Assembly (NCBI RefSeq): GCF_017921835.1
Contig: NZ_JAGEMN010000001.1
Coordinates: 2,039,874 to 2,103,873, forward strand
DNA length: 64,000 nt
Reading direction: 5' to 3'
Source: Sporosarcina sp. 6E9
GTDB lineage: Bacteria > Bacillota > Bacilli > Bacillales_A > Planococcaceae
The notes beneath the pieces were generated by a model. That model ran no database searches. It was not told where the DNA came from and saw only the letters and a list, made by a program, of their open reading frames with translations. Position 1 is the first letter of the stretch. Each line of letters begins with the position of its first letter. The position numbers and the translations under genes are program-made. Shown here piece after piece: positions 17,883 to 25,682 of the stretch.

Positions 17883-18052
17883 CAATCTGAAAATATTTCT
17901 AAAATCGTCACCGTTTCAATCAAAATATCTTCAATATCTGCTTCGTTGAAGAAAAATGTTTTTTGATCGACTTGTCCATTTGGATATAAACAAGCGCCAT
18001 AGTCAAAATATCCGATTGTCCCGCCATTATTATATAAAGGTAATAGCTTCAT
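17882..18052 (-). CDS. Small hypothetical protein (56 aa)
   Basis: The frame runs from ATG 18052, preceded by GGAGATATAGAG, to TGA at 17882. The product begins MKLLPLYNNGGTIGYFDYGA, has no membrane segment and is acidic in its second half. It follows the 183-residue membrane protein at 22 nt, so the two are probably in one transcript. I do not recognise the family. Confidence 0.55.
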   Translation of the reverse strand: MKLLPLYNNGGTIGYFDYGACLYPNGQVDQKTFFFNEADIEDILIETVTILEIFSD

Positions 18053-18073
18053 CTCTATATCTCCCTAACCTAT

Positions 18074-18625
18074 TTATAGTTCACTTTTTATTTGTTTGTA
18101 CACTAGCGTTCTTTTTATTGGCCTGATCAACCAGACAACTAGTATAAAAACCGCCCACATCGCAATAGTTGAGAGCATCAATAACAAACTTTCTGGCATT
18201 ATTAGCAATAGGGTAGCAGTTAATAGATTAAAAAAGAGGATAAAAATAATAATAAAAACCAGTGTTTTGAATTGTTTTTTTCCTTCTTGAATATATTTAT
18301 TTAATTGTTCTCCAGTTGGATTTACAGCTTTTCTTCTTTTCTTTAAGCCTTTGTTAATAGCATTAGTGGTTAACTTCACACTAATAAAACCAATAATCGT
18401 CCCTAAAACCATGCAAATCCAGACTATACTAACTGGTTTAAGACCAATATCCAATGAAGCTTTACTCATAAATGCATAGAAGAGAATCGCTACAAAACTT
18501 GTTATAACTACGAGGCCACTACTTTTCCTCTCTGCAATCGTAAAAAACTCATTCATCTCAAAATCAAAGTATAAATGAGAATTGAGTTCTTTATCTTGAT
18601 AAATTGCAACATAGGACCTTCCCAA
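18074..18625 (-). CDS. Hypothetical membrane protein (four TM)
   Basis: 183 residues. A soluble N-terminus of about 35 residues is followed by two spans (about 36-55 and 67-85), a basic loop (KKRRKAVNPTGEQLNKYIQEGKK) and two more spans, then a basic tail. The TTG start has GAGG 5 nt upstream and begins one nt after the stop of a 36-codon frame, suggesting coupling. Family not recognised. Confidence 0.65.
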   Translation of the reverse strand: MGRSYVAIYQDKELNSHLYFDFEMNEFFTIAERKSSGLVVITSFVAILFYAFMSKASLDIGLKPVSIVWICMVLGTIIGFISVKLTTNAINKGLKKRRKAVNPTGEQLNKYIQEGKKQFKTLVFIIIFILFFNLLTATLLLIMPESLLLMLSTIAMWAVFILVVWLIRPIKRTLVYKQIKSEL

Positions 18626-18626
18626 T

Positions 18627-18737
18627 CTACCTCACATCCTTTACTGTCAACCAAACACTGTGCCTAAACCATTTATAAATCCCTCTACAGACAGCATTAC
18701 CAACCGATTTTATTCCTTCTTCGGCTGTTTTGATCAT
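18627..18737 (-). CDS. Possible small ORF or gene tail (36 aa)
   Basis: ATG at 18737 after GGGGATTGT; the stop abuts the start of the 183-residue membrane protein. The product begins MIKTAEEGIKSVGNAV and is amphipathic with a Gly/Ala-rich start. It could be a real small gene or the remaining tail of a longer upstream gene. Function unknown. Confidence 0.35.
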   Translation of the reverse strand: MIKTAEEGIKSVGNAVCRGIYKWFRHSVWLTVKDVR

Positions 18738-18876
18738 ACAATCCCCATAATGGTTACACTATTATTTAATCATATTCAGACAACAATATCCTCTCCGCCT
18801 ACGCGTAAAAATCAATGTCCGCTCTAATAATAGGCACGCTATACTTTTCTACTTTTAAGACAATGTCTTAAAACCC

Positions 18877-18973
18877 CCATCGACTCGCTCTTTTTCGCGA
18901 CGGGCGCATGCTTGTACACGGAACGAAGGATATTGTAGCGGCAAAGAAAATTGCTGCGGAATTATTGGGATGA
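18877..18973 (+). pseudogene. Duplicated 3' end of thiF
   Basis: 97 bp nearly identical to 17744-17840, the last 32 codons of thiF, including its stop. The flanking sequence is unrelated, so this is a recombination or tandem-duplication remnant with no start codon. See findings. Confidence 0.9.
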
Positions 18974-18985
18974 ATTAACACACAT

Positions 18986-19024
18986 GAAAAGGGACTATAA
19001 ACCACAATGGTTTTAGTCCCTTCA
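18986..19024. terminator. Hairpin after the thiF remnant
   Basis: AAGGGACTATAAACC (18989-19003) pairs with GGTTTTAGTCCCTT (19009-19022) with one mismatch, forming a strong stem. Confidence 0.6.
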
Positions 19025-19142
19025 TATAAATCTATGATAATTTATATTCTTCGAAGGTTTCGTTCGACATCTCAGGTATAATAAAGCCTAAGGAATGGAA
19101 ATTTGATAATTCAACAAACAGTCCGTAAAGGGGAAAATCAGT

Positions 19143-19616
19143 ATGACAAAGAAAAAGGTGCTGGTAATAGCTGTCATAATACTGTTCACTGTTCTATTCG
19201 TGAAAGTTATTAAAAAAGATATATGGGAAGTCAATGAAACCATGTTGAAACAGGAAGTACTGAGCATTGAAGAATCCGCAGAGTCGGTGAATTTATCCGA
19301 TGGGACGCCATTCGAATGGGATCTTGTGTATTCGTTTGACCCATATACATCCAAAGATATTATCTATGAGACCGTCGGCTACAAGTGGGGAACAATTAGT
19401 GAAACAGTCAGTGAAGGTATGAATCAATTGGTTTTCATGAAGGATGGAAAAGTGGTTTGTTATTTATATGGATACCCTGCGAATAATGGATACGGCATTT
19501 ATTTCAGGGATCACACTTCTACTAAATCAACTCCTGCCTCTTTGCTCAGAGCACAAGATGATTTAACTTTTCAGGTTGATAGAAGAGATGGTTATATCTA
19601 TTTGATGAAAAATTAA
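19143..19616 (+). CDS. Hypothetical exported/membrane-anchored protein
   Basis: 157 residues. Residues 4-21 form a single hydrophobic helix after a KKKK start, so the rest (acidic, soluble, with YGYPANNGYGIYF) should be extracytoplasmic. ATG follows AAAGGGGAAAATCAGT. It heads a run of six small plus-strand genes up to 21.1 kb. Family not recognised. Confidence 0.7.
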   Translation: MTKKKVLVIAVIILFTVLFVKVIKKDIWEVNETMLKQEVLSIEESAESVNLSDGTPFEWDLVYSFDPYTSKDIIYETVGYKWGTISETVSEGMNQLVFMKDGKVVCYLYGYPANNGYGIYFRDHTSTKSTPASLLRAQDDLTFQVDRRDGYIYLMKN

Positions 19617-19643
19617 GGGAATGAGAGGAGATGGTTTTAACGG

Positions 19644-19817
19644 ATGTATATTAAAATCGGTCTGGCTATATATTGTTTAAGTTTGGGTCCGTTTCTTGTA
19701 GGCCTGTATTTGGTAGAAGCAAGAACGGCCTATTTTACTACGGGCTTTGCAGTACTTTGGATGGGAATTATTATGATAAGCATAGGTGTTATTAAAAGAG
19801 ATAGATTGTTACATTAA
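19644..19817 (+). CDS. Small two-TM protein (57 aa)
   Basis: Frame beginning MYIKIGLAIYCLSLGPFLVG with two hydrophobic helices and a basic tail (KRDRLLH). The ribosome site (GAGGAG) is 13 nt upstream and overlaps a 7-codon frame, so the start is weak. It fits the series of small membrane proteins here. Function unknown. Confidence 0.5.
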   Translation: MYIKIGLAIYCLSLGPFLVGLYLVEARTAYFTTGFAVLWMGIIMISIGVIKRDRLLH

Positions 19818-19855
19818 ATATGGACTACATTTCAATTTAATTAGGAGGAATGGTT

Positions 19856-20119
19856 TTGAAAAATAACAAGCAATCTATTTATATTAATATGAGTTTGGGT
19901 ACGATCGGTATTTTACTTATTGCTTTAGCTGCAATCGGGCATCTAGCTAAAGTAAATGATTATAATGGAAGCTTAATGATATCTCTTGGCGTTATATTAA
20001 CGATTGTCTATATCAATTACTTAGAAAAGAAAGCAGGCATAAATAAAATACTCATTTGGGTTAGATCTGGTGTGTATATGGTTTTATTTTTTTCTCTATC
20101 ATATTTCTTATACTTCTAA
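19856..20119 (+). CDS. Small membrane protein (87 aa)
   Basis: Three hydrophobic helices (about residues 10-27, 38-53 and 65-85) and little else. I choose the TTG at 19856, 7 nt after AGGAGG. The ATG at 19850 abuts the ribosome site and is unlikely. Function unknown. Confidence 0.6.
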   Translation: MKNNKQSIYINMSLGTIGILLIALAAIGHLAKVNDYNGSLMISLGVILTIVYINYLEKKAGINKILIWVRSGVYMVLFFSLSYFLYF

Positions 20120-20198
20120 TCATTTCTTGAAACCCCCGCGCGATATTTTACGTATACTCAATTAGTAAGTTCTTTTACTAGAGAGCAGGCGACGTATT

Positions 20199-20357
20199 AT
20201 GAATAAAAAACGTCCAGGTTTATTATTTTTAACAATAAGTGTTTGGATTGCTTATCTTGTTTGTGCACTAATCTTTGGATTCAGCGTATGGCTTGTTAAG
20301 GGGCTAAGTATTGCAGCTATTATCCTTTTGGGAATATTGCTGTTTCGAGCGAAATAA
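20199..20357 (+). CDS. Small two-TM protein (52 aa)
   Basis: Begins MNKKRPGLLFLTISVWIAYL; two hydrophobic helices with a basic N-terminus. The gap to the next small gene is 23 nt. Only a poor ribosome site (GAGAGCAGG) precedes it. Function unknown. Confidence 0.5.
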   Translation: MNKKRPGLLFLTISVWIAYLVCALIFGFSVWLVKGLSIAAIILLGILLFRAK

Positions 20358-20380
20358 TTGTAAAAAAGGGGGGCACTATT

Positions 20381-20524
20381 ATGTCTTTTACTACAATTTT
20401 GGTATTTCTCACAATGGCAGCCTTAGGATTTACGATAGATGATGTAGCAAAAGTCAAAAAAGAAAATAAAAGACTTAAAGAAGAAATCGAAAAAATAAAA
20501 AGTACCTATCAATTGGGGGAATAA
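20381..20524 (+). CDS. Small TM plus coiled-coil protein (47 aa)
   Basis: Begins MSFTTILVFLTMAALGF (one hydrophobic helix) followed by a charged helix KKENKRLKEEIEKIK with a heptad pattern. ATG follows AAAAGGGGGGC. The stop lies one nt before the lipoprotein start, so the two are probably translationally coupled. Confidence 0.6.
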   Translation: MSFTTILVFLTMAALGFTIDDVAKVKKENKRLKEEIEKIKSTYQLGE

Positions 20525-20525
20525 A

Positions 20526-21122
20526 ATGAAACGGTTAACAACACTAGTAGTCCTGTTGATATTTGTTTTAAGTGCCTGTACTAACAATCCAAAATCAAAT
20601 ACGATTTCCGCTGTTGAATTAACAGAGAGAGAGCGTGCAATAATTTCAACTACTTCAGATAAATCATTTGTATTCGACTTCAATATTGACAGTGATTATA
20701 AAGAAGTATCAGTATGGGTTGAAAAATATGAATCAGGTAAATTGGTTAATGATGCAATAAGCTCTTTAATAACAGATGTAGAGGGAAAAGGTTCTATTAT
20801 TTTTACAACTTCTAAACCAGATGAAGATGGAAAACAGCAGACATTTAATATTGGAATTAGCGGTAAGAGTGGTATGGGTTCTGTAAGTAATTTTGAGGAT
20901 AATCTTGATGATATGGCAAGCGTTTGGGACAACCTCCAAGGCAAGAATAATCCTATCGAAGGTGAGCTAGTGTTAGCATATTTCGGTTATTCAAGTGATG
21001 GAAGGATGAGTAGTCTTTCAATTGATTTTTTTGAAGATCCGGAAGGTCATATGAATGAATTAGATAAATATGACGTTGCTTACCTTCTGAAAGCTAAATT
21101 TACTAAGACAAAAGGACCTTAA
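20526..21122 (+). CDS. Hypothetical lipoprotein
   Basis: 198 residues. A type II signal peptide with lipobox LSAC (Cys at residue 18) is followed by a soluble beta-rich domain, so it should be lipid-anchored outside the membrane. Last gene of the small-protein series, ended by a strong terminator. Function not recognised. Confidence 0.75.
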   Translation: MKRLTTLVVLLIFVLSACTNNPKSNTISAVELTERERAIISTTSDKSFVFDFNIDSDYKEVSVWVEKYESGKLVNDAISSLITDVEGKGSIIFTTSKPDEDGKQQTFNIGISGKSGMGSVSNFEDNLDDMASVWDNLQGKNNPIEGELVLAYFGYSSDGRMSSLSIDFFEDPEGHMNELDKYDVAYLLKAKFTKTKGP

Positions 21123-21138
21123 AGAAGTCCTTTTTTTT
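21111..21138 (+). terminator. Terminator of the lipoprotein gene
   Basis: Stem AAGGAC/GTCCTT followed by eight Ts, overlapping the stop codon. Confidence 0.8.
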
Positions 21139-21171
21139 ATGGCTTCAGAAAGAATATCGAAAAACGAATTT

Positions 21172-21202
21172 AGAAAAAGCACCACCTGTTATTTGTGGTG
21201 CT
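21172..21202 (-). terminator. Terminator of the 105-aa membrane protein gene
   Basis: An 8-bp stem AGCACCAC (21178-21185)/GTGGTGCT (21195-21202), followed on the minus strand by TTTTTC. Confidence 0.8.
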
Positions 21203-21226
21203 GCATGGTATGGTGTTTGCTTGCAC

Positions 21227-21544
21227 CTATATTAATTTCACTAAACCAACAATGATCGCAATAGAAAGTAATATCTTGCTCTTCGTCATAAATTTTGGAA
21301 TGGTTAACTTCAATACCACCGCAAATACAGCTAAGACACCCCAAACTATCGCCAAAGCTCTTTGCCCTGTATCGTTTGTAGGCAATGCTGTAAACGCAAG
21401 ATAAGCCAAAAGTATGCCCAACAGCATATTAATAATAAAAATACTATTTCCTGTTTCACTTTTACGTCTATATAATAAAATTTGAATAATGATTGCTGTT
21501 ATTAGTAAAATGATAAATCCTATACTTAAAACGCCCAGTGCCAT
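21227..21544 (-). CDS. Small integral membrane protein
   Basis: 105 residues with four hydrophobic segments separated by short basic loops (YRRKSETGN, KFMTKSK). No enzymatic motif. ATG is preceded by GTGAGGAGCATTTTTT. It follows the acetyltransferase gene at 24 nt and probably shares its transcript. Family not recognised. Confidence 0.65.
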   Translation of the reverse strand: MALGVLSIGFIILLITAIIIQILLYRRKSETGNSIFIINMLLGILLAYLAFTALPTNDTGQRALAIVWGVLAVFAVVLKLTIPKFMTKSKILLSIAIIVGLVKLI

Positions 21545-21568
21545 AAAAAATGCTCCTCACTAGATCCT

Positions 21569-21979
21569 TTAATTCATTTTTGCAAACGCTACTAGGGAAC
21601 CCTTATCGCAAGATTCGAAACCATTTTTTTCGTAAAAATGTCTTACATCTGGCGCTTCCTCGGTCATTAAAACTTTTTGACGAACGTTTTTATATTTCTT
21701 TAGAACCTGTTGCATCAGTTGAGTAGCAATACCTTGATTTTGAAGAGAATTTAACACAAGAATATCTTGAATATAGATTATAGTTAATCCATCCCCAACA
21801 ACCCGAATTAACCCCACTAATTCTTCCTCTTTCCAAGCAGTTATAACTTCCAACGATTGCTCTACCGCCTGTTGAAGACCTTCTAAATCTTGTGTATAAG
21901 CATACCATCCTACGTCATTATATAATCTTTCTAATTGTTCCACATTTATCTTTTTACTATTATCAAAGTTTATTTTCAA
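21569..21979 (-). CDS. GNAT-family N-acetyltransferase
   Basis: 136 residues. The GNAT core is visible: the beta strand VGLIRVVGDGLTIIYIQDILVL leading into the acetyl-CoA pyrophosphate loop LQNQGIATQLMQQ, then HFYEKNGFE near the C-terminus. It should be a cytosolic acetyl-CoA-dependent transferase; the substrate cannot be predicted. ATG follows GAGGAAAAATG. Confidence 0.9.
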   Translation of the reverse strand: MKINFDNSKKINVEQLERLYNDVGWYAYTQDLEGLQQAVEQSLEVITAWKEEELVGLIRVVGDGLTIIYIQDILVLNSLQNQGIATQLMQQVLKKYKNVRQKVLMTEEAPDVRHFYEKNGFESCDKGSLVAFAKMN

Positions 21980-22098
21980 TCATTTTTCCTCCTCAAAGTA
22001 TATTAATTTTGAAGAGTTGATCCACAATTTATCCACTGTCTTATACCTCCTTTAAAGAAGTTGTGATCATTATGTAATTCCAACATGATTCAATAATT

Positions 22099-22407
22099 TT
22101 ATTTTCGCTCATTTTTCCGCTTGGTTTTCCGATTCTTCGGATCCATGTACGCATAAAAATAGAGTTTATCTGGAAGATCAAAAGTCTCTTTGGCTATCTC
22201 CATATTTGTATAGGATACGCCATCCCTTATGCGCACGCCCTCATTTTTCGAATCAACGACTGTGACTGGACCATCGTTTTGCATCGCAAGTTTTTTCGCA
22301 AGGCGCTCTGTATGTTCATTTTCATTTAATACAACATGCATAATCCAATCATTATCCTTTTCATCCATCTTAATATTCGCCTTCCCTTCTCTAGCCTCAC
22401 AGATCAA
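22099..22407 (-). CDS. Hypothetical protein (102 aa)
   Basis: A soluble, highly charged product beginning ICEAREGKANIKMD and ending in a very basic tail (KNRKTKRKNERK). The TTG start has no convincing ribosome site and the frame stays open a few codons upstream, so the true start is uncertain. Family not recognised. Confidence 0.5.
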   Translation of the reverse strand: MICEAREGKANIKMDEKDNDWIMHVVLNENEHTERLAKKLAMQNDGPVTVVDSKNEGVRIRDGVSYTNMEIAKETFDLPDKLYFYAYMDPKNRKTKRKNERK

Positions 22408-22429
22408 CCATTCATATAGTTAAATTATA

Positions 22430-22811
22430 TCACCACTTGAGTTGTTAATGATAGAGATGATTTAATATTGCCAATAAGGTCTTTGGATAATCGGATTTTC
22501 TCATTTTAAAATACTTTACTTGCTGACATTTACCCTAGCAAAATTTATTTTTGCTGGTTTGACAAAAAATCCTGATTATGAATACCTCACAAACATTGTA
22601 CCTTAGGCGATTTACAACCGCCCCACTATCTTAAAAACTACATTTCTCGACGCCGACAAACGTGATTAGACTAGGCTTTGAAGAATACTGGGAAAATTGA
22701 TTTTTGCCAGGGTGTTCGTGAATTTGTCCGGTTCGACTCGTTTTAAAATATAAAATACGATTGTCTCACCCGGGAATAAACAGTATCGTGCACGGTCGAA
22801 AGGGCCGTATA
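22430..22811. other. Gene-poor stretch before the sigma factor
   Basis: No supported gene. A TTGACA at 22559-22564 and a small inverted repeat (AGCAAAA/TTTTGCT around 22538-22554) are the only features. They may belong to a promoter for the sigma factor gene, but no good -10 is found at 17 nt. Confidence 0.4.
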
Positions 22812-23333
22812 TTGGAAAACTTTGAAGAGGTACTTACGCAATATGAACCAATGATTTCAGCAGCCATGAGAAAACTCAATATTTACCGTGATCATGAAAG
22901 TTTTCGCCAGGCAGGTCGCGTTGCATTATGGCAGGCTTGGACGCGTTATGAGGAAGGAACAGGACATTTTGCGCCATTTGCATCTGTAAGTATTCGAGGC
23001 GCAATGCTTGATCTAATCAAGAAAGAAGTACGATTCGAGGAAAATGTTATTCAAACTGAGGATGATGTGCTCGAGTTTTTGAACGACACTGAAAGCACTG
23101 ATAGCCCAACGTCTGATGTATGGTCGGATCGACTCCGCCAGGCATTCAAAGTATTGAATAATGCTGAACGAGAATTTATCCAGTGGTATTTTTTAGAGGG
23201 ATTATCGCAGGCAGAGTGTGCTGAAAAAGCAGGTGTTTCTGTTGCGGGTATTAAAAAGAGGCGGCAGCGGATGATTTTGAAATTGAGGGAGGCATTACAG
23301 GATTGTACATCTCAAGAAGTTACTTCCATATAA
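22812..23333 (+). CDS. Sigma-70 family RNA polymerase sigma factor
   Basis: 173 residues from the preferred start. Region 2 spans YEPMISAAMRKLNI to SIRGAMLDLIKKE, with the core-binding and -10 helices (SFRQAGRVALWQAWTRYE). Region 4 carries the C-terminal helix-turn-helix LSQAECAEKAGVSVAGIKKRRQRM. Region 3 is missing, so it is a small accessory sigma factor. The TTG at 22812 follows AAAGGGCCGTATA; the frame is open upstream to 22761 without a better site. No anti-sigma gene is adjacent. Its target regulon is unknown. Confidence 0.8.
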   Translation: MENFEEVLTQYEPMISAAMRKLNIYRDHESFRQAGRVALWQAWTRYEEGTGHFAPFASVSIRGAMLDLIKKEVRFEENVIQTEDDVLEFLNDTESTDSPTSDVWSDRLRQAFKVLNNAEREFIQWYFLEGLSQAECAEKAGVSVAGIKKRRQRMILKLREALQDCTSQEVTSI

Positions 23334-23353
23334 TGAATCTTATGCACTTTTGA

Positions 23354-23501
23354 AGGTACCTGTGCAAGGTGCAATTATGACAATTCACCACGCTGGATAA
23401 ACAATCAAAGGGATATCGACAAAGTGTTACACAGTCGATATCCCCTTTTCACCTTATGCAATTGTAGTGTATTATCTGAATAGTGCCTTGCACAGGTACC
23501 T
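23354..23501 (+). repeat. 148-bp interspersed repeat, copy 7
   Basis: Full-length copy with intact inverted ends and an intact inner hairpin, between the convergent sigma factor and mechanosensitive channel genes. Same + orientation. Confidence 0.9.
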
Positions 23502-23527
23502 AAAATCCAGATGCCAAATGCATAACA

Positions 23528-24778
23528 TTATTGCAAGATTTCTGCGTGATCCATCCGCAATGATTTTAAATCACTTCCAGATGGATTTTGGAATAATTGG
23601 ATACCAAATTCCGGTGCTACGGCAAAAAGATGGTCGAAGATATCGGATTGGGTTGTTTCGTACACGCCCCATCTCACATCATTTGTAAACGCGTAAATTT
23701 CGATAGGCAATCCCGTTTCGCTAGGTGCCAACTGCCTTACCATTAAGAGCATCTCTTGATTGATCCCCGGATGGTTTTGGACATAATTATTGATATATAC
23801 CCTGAAAACGCCGATATTTGTCAAGGCTCTTCCATTCACTGGATTCGACGGGTTAATTTTGTTCTGAGTATTATACTTAGCAATTTCACGTTCCCTACTG
23901 ATGATATAATCTGATAGGTAGTGAATATCTTTGAAATTAGTAATCATCTCATCTGTGCAAAAGGAAATACTCGTTGTATCGACAAATACCGACCGCTTGA
24001 TTCTTCGCCCCCCGGATTTTTGCATTCCTCTCCAATTAATAAATGAATCGGATATCAGGGCGTAGCTTGGAATCGCCGTAATTGTTTTATCAAAATTCTG
24101 GACCATTACTGTATTTAACGAGATATCTAGTACATCCCCATCTGCCCCGTATTTAGGCATTTCAATCCAGTCTCCCACTCGAACCATATCATTAGAAGTC
24201 AACTGAATCCCCGCAACGAGGCCGAGTAAGGAATCTTTAAATACCAACATCAGGACAGCTGAAAGAGCACCAATTCCACTGAGCAGCAATAGTGGACTCT
24301 TGCCCATCAGGTTTGCAATAACCAATATAATCCCAAGCGTTACGACAATAATCTTAACCACTTGTATATATCCCTTAACTGGCTTGACCTTGGAGATTTC
24401 ATAGGTTTGATATATATCGTTCACTGCATTTAGAAGGCTGTTGATAATGATTAACCCCATAATAATTAAATAGGATATCGCAGCTTTTTCTATCAAAAAT
24501 TGATAGGCCGGGAAGGCAAAAGCGAAGTAATATATAATAATGACAGGAACAATATGAGATAGCTTATGAAAAACCTTCCTATCCAAAAGCATATTATCCC
24601 ACTTGAATTTTGTTCTCCTAACAACTTGAGTGATGATTCGGATGACTACCTTCTTCGTGATTAGATTTGCCAATACACAAATGATCGCAATGAAAAAAAG
24701 CATAACTATAATAGAAAGGTAATCAACTAAGGTAGGATCCAATTCAAATTTTAGAAGCTGCCTACTAATGAAATCCAT
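23528..24778 (-). CDS. MscS-family mechanosensitive channel (YbdG-like)
   Basis: 416 residues. Five spans precede the pore-lining helix and MscS core: LSGIGALSAVLMLVFKDSLL, then the beta domain VRVGDWIEMPKYGADGDVLDISLNTVMVQNFD and IPSYALIS. Length and the insert after the beta domain fit the YbdG/miniconductance subgroup rather than short MscS. It should open on hypo-osmotic shock. The start ATG lacks a classical ribosome site (GGAGGGACTAG lies about 2 nt upstream). Monocistronic. Confidence 0.9.
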   Translation of the reverse strand: MDFISRQLLKFELDPTLVDYLSIIVMLFFIAIICVLANLITKKVVIRIITQVVRRTKFKWDNMLLDRKVFHKLSHIVPVIIIYYFAFAFPAYQFLIEKAAISYLIIMGLIIINSLLNAVNDIYQTYEISKVKPVKGYIQVVKIIVVTLGIILVIANLMGKSPLLLLSGIGALSAVLMLVFKDSLLGLVAGIQLTSNDMVRVGDWIEMPKYGADGDVLDISLNTVMVQNFDKTITAIPSYALISDSFINWRGMQKSGGRRIKRSVFVDTTSISFCTDEMITNFKDIHYLSDYIISREREIAKYNTQNKINPSNPVNGRALTNIGVFRVYINNYVQNHPGINQEMLLMVRQLAPSETGLPIEIYAFTNDVRWGVYETTQSDIFDHLFAVAPEFGIQLFQNPSGSDLKSLRMDHAEILQ

Positions 24779-24796
24779 CTAGTCCCTCCATTGTTT

Positions 24797-24906
24797 GTTT
24801 TGCAACAAAATAATTCAATAGGATTTCGACTAAGTGTTATTTAGTCGATAGCCTCTTTCTTACGCTATGCAGTATTAGACTATTTTAGGAATAGCTTCTT
24901 GCAAAA
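24797..24906 (+). repeat. Degenerate repeat-family copy next to copy 8
   Basis: An inner hairpin remnant (AGGATTTCGAC...GTCGATAGCCT) and a right-end remnant (GGAATAGCTTCTTGCA) remain, in the same + orientation. It lies 34 nt before full-length copy 8, so two copies of different age sit in tandem. Confidence 0.65.
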
Positions 24907-24939
24907 TATGCTTTTTAATATCGTCGGATCGACTTATGA

Positions 24940-25088
24940 CGGTACCTGTGCAAGGTGCAATTATGACTATTCATCAATTCGAGTAAATATCCACAATGGA
25001 TATCGACAAAGTGTTATAAATTCGATATCCATTTTTCACATTATGCAATTGTAGTGTATTAACTGAATAGTGTCTAGCACAGGTACCT
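24940..25088 (+). repeat. 148-bp interspersed repeat, copy 8
   Basis: Full-length copy upstream of the channel gene and downstream of the 166-aa gene. The inner stem is slightly mispaired. Same + orientation. Confidence 0.9.
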
Positions 25089-25101
25089 TAAATTTAGAAA
25101 T

Positions 25102-25143
25102 CTAAAAATAGAAAAGTCGACTAAGCATTCTCTAGTCGACTTT
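25102..25143 (-). terminator. Terminator of the 166-aa gene
   Basis: An 11-bp stem AAAGTCGACTA (25113-25123)/TAGTCGACTTT (25133-25143), followed on the minus strand by TTCTATTTTT. Confidence 0.8.
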
Positions 25144-25153
25144 CCTCTTTACT

Positions 25154-25654
25154 TTAGTGATAGTACTCCCCTAGTATCTCGTTCATTTCACGAACCTGTT
25201 TTGCTAAGTCTTCTGTACCTCGCCCTAATAAATCATAAAATAGCTTTCTGGCTTCAAAATCATATTGTGATGGAGACATCGTATAAATTGAACTCAGAAA
25301 GTGCTCCATATCAGCTATAATTGTTAATACATTCTTTTTTAGCGCATGCGTGTCCTCGTAATTTGCATCTGTATTAATAACCATATATTTCACTTCTTTT
25401 AATCGGCTTTTTAGCTTTAAATTTACATCATAACCGTCCTCAACAAAGTATGTACCAATATCATTTTCACGTTCTATCAAGGTATCAAAATAGTCACCTG
25501 AATCTCTTAAGATGGGAAAAAAATCTTCATCTAATAACTCTCTGAAAGCAAAAAAGTCTTCTGCTTTTTTGTCATTATCATTAATCAAAATTACTAAACC
25601 TGCTATTAACACAACAACAACTGCTGAAATCGGTATGATGATTTTCTTCTTCAC
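25154..25654 (-). CDS. Hypothetical membrane-anchored protein
   Basis: 166 residues. The N-terminal KKK and hydrophobic helix (residues 5-24) form a signal anchor, followed by an acidic, all-helical extracytoplasmic domain. It lies 28 nt after the 354-residue gene, probably in one operon. Family not recognised. Confidence 0.65.
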   Translation of the reverse strand: MKKKIIIPISAVVVVLIAGLVILINDNDKKAEDFFAFRELLDEDFFPILRDSGDYFDTLIERENDIGTYFVEDGYDVNLKLKSRLKEVKYMVINTDANYEDTHALKKNVLTIIADMEHFLSSIYTMSPSQYDFEARKLFYDLLGRGTEDLAKQVREMNEILGEYYH

Positions 25655-25682
25655 TTCAATTCAATCTCCTTAATAAATAGCT

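Noticed and set aside
22558..22590. TTGACA as the sigma factor promoter
   Set aside because: No acceptable -10 at 16-18 nt, so it is mentioned only as part of the intergenic entry.
24800..24910. Degenerate hairpin as a separate terminator family
   Set aside because: Loop and right-arm motifs identify it as a decayed member of the 148-bp family.
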